Source of the DNA: Avoscillospira sp045652125
Lineage (GTDB): Bacteria > Bacillota > Clostridia > Oscillospirales > Oscillospiraceae
Length of the DNA: 64,000 nt
Direction: 5' to 3'
Assembly (NCBI GenBank): GCA_045652125.1
Contig: JAZRTT010000037.1
Span: 1 to 64,000, forward strand
The notes under the pieces were generated by a model. It ran no database searches, was not told the origin of the DNA, and saw only the letters and a list, made by a program, of their open reading frames with translations. How positions within the stretch are numbered: position 1 is the first letter of the stretch; every line of letters begins with the position of its first letter. Positions 57,662 to 64,000 of the stretch are shown here, piece by piece. The position numbers and the translations under genes were made by a program.

Positions 57662-59368
57662 ATGAAAATGAATGGTGCAAAAATTCTCATGGAATGTCTG
57701 CTGGAGCAGGGTGTGGATACCATATTCGGCTATCCCGGCGGGACCATACTCAATGTTTACGATGAACTTTACAGCTATCGGGACAAGTTCCGCCATATTC
57801 TTACAGCCCATGAGCAGGGTGCTTCTCACGCAGCCGATGGCTATGCCCGTTCTACCGGAAAAGTAGGTGTTTGCTTTGCTACCTCCGGTCCCGGCAGCAC
57901 CAATCTGACCACAGGTATCGCTTCGGCTTATATGGATAGTTCTCCCGTAGTATTTATCACCTGCAATGTGGCGGAAAATCTCATTGGAAAGGACTCTTTT
58001 CAGGAGGTAGACATTACCGGCATTACCATGCCCATTACCAAGTGCAATTATATTGTCCGGGATGTGACCAAGCTGGCAGATGTGCTTCGGGAAGCATTTG
58101 CCATCGCCCGGGGAGGACGTCCCGGCCCTGTGCTGGTGGATATTGTAAAGAATGTCACAGCCGAAACGACCGAGTTTGTCCCGCTGCGGCGGGAAGATCA
58201 TGTGAAAGAGGGAAAACTGGGAGAGCTGGTAAAGCGTGCGTCTCATGACCTGAAAATGCCGGAGCCGGATCTGGGCGATGTGGAGATCCTGGCAGACATG
58301 ATCCGTAAGGCAGAAAAACCGCTTTTGCTGTGCGGCGGCGGTGTGGTGCGAAGCCGTGCCGATGTGGAATTCAACCAGCTGGCGGAACGCATGGACGCTC
58401 CCGTTGCCATTACGGTTATGGGTGCCGGTGGCTTCCGCGGCAGAAATCCTCTTACCACCGGGATGATCGGTATGCATGGTTCTCAGGCATCCAATATGGC
58501 GGTGGACAGCTGCGATCTGCTGATCGCGGTGGGCTGTCGGTTTTCTGATCGGGTGGCTTTGGATCCGGATAGTTTTGCCAGTCAGGCCAAGATTGTCCAT
58601 ATTGACGTGGATCGCTCCGAGATCAATAAAAATGTAGAGACGGATCATCACATCATCGGCGATGCCAAACGGGTACTGCAGCTGCTGTTGGAGCGGTTGG
58701 AGCCGCAGAAACATACGGCATGGAAGGAGTATGTGTTCTCCTTCAAAACGGAGACGGAGTATGACGAGGGCAGCAACAGCCTGACACCCAAGCAGATCTC
58801 CGATGTGATTGCCCGCCTTTGCCCGCAGGATACCATGGTGGCTACCGATGTAGGGCAGCATCAGATGTGGGTCATTCAACATTTTCATTATGACTATCCG
58901 GGCCAACTGCTGACTTCCGGCGGTTTTGGCACCATGGGGTTTGGCCTTGGTGCAGCCATCGGCGCAAAAGTGGGAAACCCGGAAAAGACGGTGATTCACA
59001 TTACCGGTGATGGCAGTTTCCGCATGAACTGCAATGAGCTGGCAACGGAATCCTATTATAAATTGCCCATTATCACCTTTATTTATAACAATCAGGTTCT
59101 GGGTATGGTTCGCCAATGGCAGAAATTGATCTATGACGGCCACTATTCTCAGACCACATTGGATCGTGCTCCTGATTTTGTAAAGCTGGCGCAGGCCTAT
59201 GGACTTGGGGGCAGGCGGGTTTGCACCGTTGCCGAATTGGAAGATGCTGTGAAAGAGGCCCTTGCCTGCGGCCACGGGTATGTGATTGACTGCGCCATTG
59301 AAATGGATGAGATGGTGCGCCCCATGGTTCCCGGCGGCGGACGCATTACCAATTTCCTGGTGGATTAA
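57662..59368 (+). CDS. ilvB: acetolactate synthase, large (catalytic) subunit
   Basis: 568 residues, ThDP- and FAD-dependent; condenses pyruvate with pyruvate or 2-oxobutyrate, first step of Val, Leu and Ile synthesis. 'GYPGGTILNVYDELY', catalytic Glu in 'LTAHEQGASHAADGYAR', 'CFATSGPGSTNL', FAD region 'FRGRNPLTTGMIGMHGS', and ThDP/Mg motif 'GDGSFRMNCNELATESYY'...'YNNQVLGMVRQWQ' (anabolic type). ATG at 57662, eight bases after AGGAGG; an in-frame ATG follows at 57668. Confidence 0.97.
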   Translation: MKMNGAKILMECLLEQGVDTIFGYPGGTILNVYDELYSYRDKFRHILTAHEQGASHAADGYARSTGKVGVCFATSGPGSTNLTTGIASAYMDSSPVVFITCNVAENLIGKDSFQEVDITGITMPITKCNYIVRDVTKLADVLREAFAIARGGRPGPVLVDIVKNVTAETTEFVPLRREDHVKEGKLGELVKRASHDLKMPEPDLGDVEILADMIRKAEKPLLLCGGGVVRSRADVEFNQLAERMDAPVAITVMGAGGFRGRNPLTTGMIGMHGSQASNMAVDSCDLLIAVGCRFSDRVALDPDSFASQAKIVHIDVDRSEINKNVETDHHIIGDAKRVLQLLLERLEPQKHTAWKEYVFSFKTETEYDEGSNSLTPKQISDVIARLCPQDTMVATDVGQHQMWVIQHFHYDYPGQLLTSGGFGTMGFGLGAAIGAKVGNPEKTVIHITGDGSFRMNCNELATESYYKLPIITFIYNNQVLGMVRQWQKLIYDGHYSQTTLDRAPDFVKLAQAYGLGGRRVCTVAELEDAVKEALACGHGYVIDCAIEMDEMVRPMVPGGGRITNFLVD

Positions 59369-59383
59369 GGAGGGACAAAGCAC

Positions 59384-59926
59384 ATGGAAAGAAGATCCCT
59401 ATCCGTATTGGTGGACAATGAGGCAGGCGTTTTGTCTCAGGTGTCGCGAATGTTCTCCCGAAAGGGCTATAACATTGAATCCCTGGCAGTGGGAACAACA
59501 GATGACCCCAACGTCTCCCGTATTACCATTGAAGTGCTGGCGGATGAAAAACACACAAGTCTTTTGTGCAATCAGCTTCGGAAGCTTTTACCGGTTCATT
59601 CGGTAAAGCTGCTGAATCCGGGCAACTCGATCCGCAGAGAGCTGATCTTGGTCAAGGTCAATGCCGACAGCAGCGAGACCTGCAACCGGGTGATCCAAAT
59701 TGCCAATATTTTCAGAGCCTCGGTCATAGATGTGTCTCCCACAACGCTGACGCTGGCCATGATCGGTGAGGAGAGCAAGGCCGACGCCATTGTGAATCTG
59801 GTCAAAGAGTTTGGAATTCTGGAACTGGTGCGAACCGGCATGGTGGCACTGGAACGGGGTACAGATACAATTTACGAAGCAACCAAAGAAAAAGGAGAGT
59901 TCGATTATGGCAAAAATGTATTATGA
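59384..59926 (+). CDS. ilvN: acetolactate synthase, small (regulatory) subunit
   Basis: 180 residues. N-terminal ACT domain ('LSVLVDNEAGVLSQVSRMFS', 'RKGYNIESLAVGTTDD') and C-terminal ALS_ss_C domain. It confers valine feedback and activates the large subunit. Starts 16 bases after ilvB behind AGGAGG; its last 20 bases overlap ilvC. Confidence 0.96.
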   Translation: MERRSLSVLVDNEAGVLSQVSRMFSRKGYNIESLAVGTTDDPNVSRITIEVLADEKHTSLLCNQLRKLLPVHSVKLLNPGNSIRRELILVKVNADSSETCNRVIQIANIFRASVIDVSPTTLTLAMIGEESKADAIVNLVKEFGILELVRTGMVALERGTDTIYEATKEKGEFDYGKNVL

Positions 59927-60926
59927 GAAAGACTGCGACCTGGGCAAGCTGGACGGCAAGAAGATCGCCATCGTTGGTTATGGTTCTCAGGGTCATGCCC
60001 ATGCCTTGAACCTGCGGGACAGCGGCTGTGATGTGATCATCGGCCTGCGTAAGGGCGGCAAATCCTGGCCTGTGGCGGAAAAGGACGGCTTTACGGTTAT
60101 GACCGTGGCAGAGGCTACCCAGGCTGCCGATATTATCATGATTCTGATCAATGACGAAGCACAGGCGGATATGTATAAGAAGGACATTGCCCCCTATCTG
60201 ACCGAAGGCAAGGCCATTGCATTTGCCCACGGCTTCAACATCCGTTATCAGCAGATCGTGCCTCCTGCCAACGTGGACGTATTCATGGCTGCCCCCAAGG
60301 GTCCCGGCCATACGGTTCGCAGCCAGTATGTTGCAGGAAAGGGCGTGCCCTGCCTGGTGGCTGTACAGCAGAATGCATCCGGTAAGGCCTATGATATTGC
60401 TCTGGCTTATATTGCCGGCATTGGCGGTGCAAGAGCCGGTATTTTGGAAACCACCATGTATGAAGAAACGGAGACGGATCTGTTCGGCGAACAGACTGTG
60501 CTCTGCGGCGGCGTGGTAGATCTTATGCGCTGCGGTTTTGAAGTTCTGGTGGAAGCAGGCTATGCACCCGAAAATGCCTATTTTGAATGCATCCATGAGA
60601 TGAAGCTGATCATTGACCTGATCAACAAGGGCGGTGTGGCTGCCATGAACTATTCGATCTCCGATACAGCGGAGTACGGCGAATATGTTTCCGGCCCCAG
60701 AGTCCTGCCTTATGAGCAGACCAAGGCCAATATGCGCGCGGTTCTTTCCGATATTCAGGATGGAACGTTTGCAGGCAAGTGGATTGCCGAAAACAAGAAC
60801 GGCCGCTGCTTCTTCAACTCCAAGCGTGCAATGCTTGCCAAGCACCCCATGGAGATCGTGGGACAGGAGCTTCGGGAGAAGATGCTCTGGAAAAACGATT
60901 CCGATCTGGACAGTGCATCCAACTAA
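59907..60926 (+). CDS. ilvC: ketol-acid reductoisomerase (class I)
   Basis: 339 residues. NADPH-binding 'AIVGYGSQGHAHALNLRDSG', 'GLRKGGKSW', 'MAAPKGPGHTVRSQY', and the Mg ligands in 'EETETDLFGEQTVLCGG' and 'ECIHEMKLIIDLI'. It reduces and rearranges acetolactate or acetohydroxybutyrate. The ATG at 59907 (M-A-K-M-Y-Y) follows AAAGGAG inside ilvN, so translation is coupled; the frame upstream of it is ilvN sequence. Confidence 0.97.
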   Translation: MAKMYYEKDCDLGKLDGKKIAIVGYGSQGHAHALNLRDSGCDVIIGLRKGGKSWPVAEKDGFTVMTVAEATQAADIIMILINDEAQADMYKKDIAPYLTEGKAIAFAHGFNIRYQQIVPPANVDVFMAAPKGPGHTVRSQYVAGKGVPCLVAVQQNASGKAYDIALAYIAGIGGARAGILETTMYEETETDLFGEQTVLCGGVVDLMRCGFEVLVEAGYAPENAYFECIHEMKLIIDLINKGGVAAMNYSISDTAEYGEYVSGPRVLPYEQTKANMRAVLSDIQDGTFAGKWIAENKNGRCFFNSKRAMLAKHPMEIVGQELREKMLWKNDSDLDSASN

Positions 60927-61022
60927 GTCCTTATCCCTTCCGAGGCAAATGCCCCGGAAGGGGATACCGGAGAGCAGGAACCGGGTTTCTGTTGTCCAGT
61001 GTCTTATAACAGGAGGTATTTT

Positions 61023-62687
61023 ATGCGTTCCGAACAAATTAAAACCGGTGTGGAGCGGGCACCCAACCGCTCTTTGCTGTTTGCCCTTGGCTTGACGGAG
61101 GAGGAAATGTCCCGTCCGTTGGTGGGTGTTGTCAGCTCTTATAATGAAATCGTTCCGGGTCATATGAATCTGGATAAGATCACAGAGGCTGTTAAGGCGG
61201 GTATTCGGGCAGCAGGCGGTACACCTATTATGTTTCCGGCCATCGCCGTATGTGACGGGATTGCCATGGGACATGTGGGCATGAAGTATTCCCTTGTGAC
61301 CCGTGACCTCATTGCCGATTCTACTGAGGCTATGGTTATGGCCCATCAGTTTGACGGTCTGGTTATGATTCCCAACTGTGATAAGAATGTGCCCGGTCTG
61401 CTTATGGCTGCGGCACGGCTCAATATTCCTGCGATCTTCTGTTCCGGCGGCCCCATGCTGGCAGGTCATCTGAAGGATGGCCGCCGTACCTGCCTGAGCC
61501 ATATGTTTGAGGCAGTGGGTGCCTATCATGCAGGCACATTGGATGAAAAGGGTGTTCTGGATTATGAGAAAAATGCCTGCCCATCCTGTGGCTCCTGTTC
61601 CGGTATGTACACAGCCAACTCCATGAACTGTTTGACAGAAGCCATCGGTATGGCACTTCCGGGAAACGGCACGATTCCCGCACCGTATTCTGCCCGACTT
61701 CGGCTGGCAAAACGCACAGGCATGAAGATCATGGAGCTGATCGAAAAAAATATCTGTCCTTGTGATATCATGACGCCTGCGGCATTCCATAATGCCGAGA
61801 CGGTGGATATGGCGCTGGGCTGCTCTACCAATACCATGCTCCATCTGCCGGCCATTGCCCATGAGACCGGTGTAACTATGAGCCTGGATACTGCCAACGC
61901 GATCAGCGCCAAAACTCCCAATCTATGCCATCTGGCACCGGCCGGCGAAACGTTTATGGAGGATTTGGATCGGGCCGGCGGTGTTTATGCCGTGATGAAG
62001 GAGCTGACCAAGAAGGATCTGCTGGATCTGGATGTCATGACCGTCACCGGCAAGACCATGGCAGAAAATCTGGCCAATGTGGTCAATATGGATCCCGACA
62101 TCATCCGGCCTTTGGAGAATCCCTATTCCCGGTCCGGCGGCATTGCTGTTTTGAAAGGCAATCTGGCCAAAGATGGCTGCGTGGTCAAGCAGTCTGCGGT
62201 CGCGCCTGAAATGATGGTTCATGAAGGACCTGCCCGGGTGTTTGATTCTGAAGAAGCGGCGATTACTGCGATCTACGCCGGAAAGATTGTCCCCGGTGAC
62301 GTAGTGGTCATCCGTTATGAAGGACCCAAAGGCGGCCCCGGTATGCGGGAGATGCTGAATCCCACGTCGGCTATTTGCGGCATGGGGCTGGGCGAAAGCG
62401 TTGCTCTGCTTACCGACGGCCGGTTCTCCGGTGCCACCCGTGGGGCATCCATCGGCCATATCAGCCCGGAAGCAGCTGCCGGCGGTACCATTGCACTGGT
62501 GGAAGAAGGCGACCGAATCGCCATTGACATTCCCAATTGCACCATTCAATTGAAGGTTTCGGAAGAAGAACTCTCCCGCCGCCGAAATGCATGGATCTGT
62601 CCGGAACCCAAGATCAAAACCGGATATCTCGCCCGGTATGCCAAGTTGGTTTCCTCTGCCGATCAGGGCGCAATTTTGCAGGGATAA
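61023..62687 (+). CDS. ilvD: dihydroxy-acid dehydratase
   Basis: 554 residues, iron-sulphur enzyme that dehydrates dihydroxy-acids to 2-oxoisovalerate and 2-oxo-3-methylvalerate. Cys in 'AIAVCDGIAMGHVGM', 'MIPNCDKNVPGLLMAAARLN' and 'ACPSCGSCSGMYTANSMNCL' provide the cluster ligands; 'LLTDGRFSGATRG' is near the C-terminus. ATG at 61023 (M-R-S-E-Q-I) follows AGGAGG. The 96-base gap after ilvC contains a CCTTCCGAGG...CCCCGGAAGG hairpin without a T run. Confidence 0.97.
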   Translation: MRSEQIKTGVERAPNRSLLFALGLTEEEMSRPLVGVVSSYNEIVPGHMNLDKITEAVKAGIRAAGGTPIMFPAIAVCDGIAMGHVGMKYSLVTRDLIADSTEAMVMAHQFDGLVMIPNCDKNVPGLLMAAARLNIPAIFCSGGPMLAGHLKDGRRTCLSHMFEAVGAYHAGTLDEKGVLDYEKNACPSCGSCSGMYTANSMNCLTEAIGMALPGNGTIPAPYSARLRLAKRTGMKIMELIEKNICPCDIMTPAAFHNAETVDMALGCSTNTMLHLPAIAHETGVTMSLDTANAISAKTPNLCHLAPAGETFMEDLDRAGGVYAVMKELTKKDLLDLDVMTVTGKTMAENLANVVNMDPDIIRPLENPYSRSGGIAVLKGNLAKDGCVVKQSAVAPEMMVHEGPARVFDSEEAAITAIYAGKIVPGDVVVIRYEGPKGGPGMREMLNPTSAICGMGLGESVALLTDGRFSGATRGASIGHISPEAAAGGTIALVEEGDRIAIDIPNCTIQLKVSEEELSRRRNAWICPEPKIKTGYLARYAKLVSSADQGAILQG

Positions 62688-62698
62688 GAGGGATACAT

Positions 62699-64000
62699 AT
62701 GAAACAGATAAAAATTTTTGATACCACCCTTCGGGATGGGGAACAATCTCCCGGCTGCAGCATGAATCTGCAGGAAAAGCTGGAGGTTGCAAAATGTCTG
62801 GAAAAGCTGAAGGTCGATGTCATTGAGGCAGGCTTCGCCATTGCCTCTCCCGGTGATTTTGAATCCGTGCAGTCTGTGGCAAAGCTCATCAAGGACTGCT
62901 CTGTGGCCTCTTTGTCCCGAGCTACCCCAAAGGACATCGATACGGCATGGGAAGCAGTAAAATGTGCTGTTGATCCCAGAATCCATACGTTCCTTGCCAC
63001 ATCGCCCCTGCATATGGAGTACAAACTGAAGATGACTCCGGAGCAGGTGTTGGAGCGAGTGGGGGAGATGGTGTCTTATGCAAAAGCCTATACGCCCAAT
63101 GTGGAATTTTCTGCGGAAGATGCCACCAGAAGTGACTGGGAATTCCTTGCCAATGTTGTCCGCACCGCCATTAAAGCCGGTGCTACCACGGTGAACCTGC
63201 CGGATACGGTGGGCTATACCACGCCTACGGAAATGCAGGCACTGATCGCCTATATTCTGGAGCATGTGGAGGAGGCACAGGGCATCGATCTGTCTGTCCA
63301 TTGCCACAATGACTTGGGCATGGCCGTTGCCAACTCTCTGGCCGGTGTCATGGGCGGTGCAACACAAATTGAGTGTACCATCAACGGTCTGGGTGAACGG
63401 GCAGGCAACACCTCTCTGGAAGAGGTGGTCATGGCTCTGCGCACCCGTCCCGATCTTTACGAAGCCAAGACCCGAATCGAGACCACCCAGATCTATCGCT
63501 CCAGTAAGACGGTCTACGACATCATCGGTCAGACCGCACCTCTCAACAAGCCCATCGTTGGCCGTAATGCGTTCCTCCACGAAAGCGGAATCCATCAGCA
63601 CGGTGTGCTGGCCAACAAGCGGACTTACGAGATTCTCACCCCCGAATCTGTGGGTATCGTCACCAATAATCTGGTGCTGGGCAAACATTCCGGCAAGCAC
63701 GCCTTTGAAAGCCGCCTGAAGGAGCTGGGCTACGAGCTGGAGCAGGAGGAGCTGCTGCGGTGCTTCGAAGAGTTCAAAAAACTCTGCGACAAGAAAAAGA
63801 CCATCAACGATGCAGATATCGAAGCCATCGTCTCCCACAACATCCGGGAAGAAGTGGTGGAGGACGGCTACAAGCTGGATTGGTTTGCTGTCCATACCAG
63901 CAACTTTACCACGGCCACCTGTACCATCAGCCTTGTGAAGGGCGAAGAAAAGATCGAAGAGGTCTGTCTGGGTGACGGCCCCATCGATGCAGCGTTCAAT
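62699..64000 (+). CDS. leuA: 2-isopropylmalate synthase, 3' end beyond the window
   Basis: 434 codons are present. DRE-TIM barrel: 'KIFDTTLRDGEQSPGCSMNL', 'HCHNDLGMAVANSLAG', 'NGLGERAGNTSLEEVV', 'FLHESGIHQHGVLANKRTYE'. The C-terminal leucine-sensing domain begins (about 390 on, 'HTSNFTTATCTISLV') but is cut by the window end. It condenses 2-oxoisovalerate with acetyl-CoA, the first leucine-specific step. ATG at 62699 is 11 bases after the ilvD stop, behind AGAGGGA. leuC, leuD and leuB would be expected downstream. Confidence 0.96.
   Translation, partial: MKQIKIFDTTLRDGEQSPGCSMNLQEKLEVAKCLEKLKVDVIEAGFAIASPGDFESVQSVAKLIKDCSVASLSRATPKDIDTAWEAVKCAVDPRIHTFLATSPLHMEYKLKMTPEQVLERVGEMVSYAKAYTPNVEFSAEDATRSDWEFLANVVRTAIKAGATTVNLPDTVGYTTPTEMQALIAYILEHVEEAQGIDLSVHCHNDLGMAVANSLAGVMGGATQIECTINGLGERAGNTSLEEVVMALRTRPDLYEAKTRIETTQIYRSSKTVYDIIGQTAPLNKPIVGRNAFLHESGIHQHGVLANKRTYEILTPESVGIVTNNLVLGKHSGKHAFESRLKELGYELEQEELLRCFEEFKKLCDKKKTINDADIEAIVSHNIREEVVEDGYKLDWFAVHTSNFTTATCTISLVKGEEKIEEVCLGDGPIDAAFN

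Overview
The window reads as a chromosome segment of a low-to-mid G+C anaerobic Firmicute, most like the spore-forming gut Clostridia of the Oscillospiraceae type. The evidence is sporulation genes (gpr, sigG, a YlmC/YmxH-type gene, a SpoVB-like flippase), ferredoxin-dependent indolepyruvate oxidoreductase, a T-box leader, AGGAGG ribosome binding sites and TTGACA/TATAAT promoters. Species cannot be fixed from sequence reading alone. I see no phage, integrase, transposase or CRISPR array; it is mostly housekeeping chromosome with some unusual gene architectures.

Layout. 1-3.3 kb: an unrecognised minus-strand gene, then yqeG-like phosphatase, Xaa-Pro peptidase, efp and a small zinc-ribbon protein. 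3.5-9.2 kb: tRNA-Ala, then a promoter, a U-rich leader ORF and a terminator-like hairpin in front of carA and a long carB whose 3' end encodes an in-frame diaminopimelate epimerase domain. The CarA glutaminase nucleophile Cys is Gly, and one of the two catalytic Cys of the DapF domain is Ala. 9.3-12 kb: a FeoA-FeoB fusion and two small companion genes. 12.1-13.6 kb: malQ. 13.6-21.1 kb: an operon for aryl-acid/aryl-pyruvate metabolism (CoA ligase, sodium symporter, iorA, iorB, paaK-like ligase, double-ACT protein) behind a leader with a strong terminator hairpin.

21.3-25.5 kb: a 23-codon minus-strand peptide gene with its own promoter and terminator, a flippase, a membrane protein, rsmE, tRNA-Leu, and a cloverleaf-like inverted repeat abutting an N-terminally short four-helix-bundle gene. 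25.5-30.2 kb: rpsT, then gpr and sigG, each preceded by a match to the forespore sigma-F/G promoter pattern, then a YlmC-like gene, rpsB and tsf. 30.3-34.7 kb: nfo, an FHA-RodA/FtsW fusion, a penicillin-binding protein, tRNA-Thr and a 42-residue peptide. 34.8-39.8 kb: two complete polar amino-acid ABC transporters on the minus strand. 39.9-42.9 kb: an AraC regulator divergent from a sugar isomerase/dehydrogenase pair.

43-57 kb: mostly single genes: HD hydrolase, phosphodiester-glycosidase-domain protein, 1-phosphofructokinase-type kinase, a NifX-like/DUF1292 fusion divergent from a Crp/Fnr regulator, thioredoxin with a Crp/Fnr-like palindrome at about -41, guanine deaminase, WYL regulator, phosphohexomutase, DUF2284 protein, mnmE and a SERCA-like calcium ATPase. 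57.3-64 kb: a T-box-controlled branched-chain amino-acid operon ilvB-ilvN-ilvC-ilvD-leuA, with leuA running off the end.

The points most worth following are the CarA/CarB-DapF locus with its leader, the aryl-acid operon and leader, the two orphan small peptides, the cloverleaf element, and the regulator/palindrome pair near thioredoxin.
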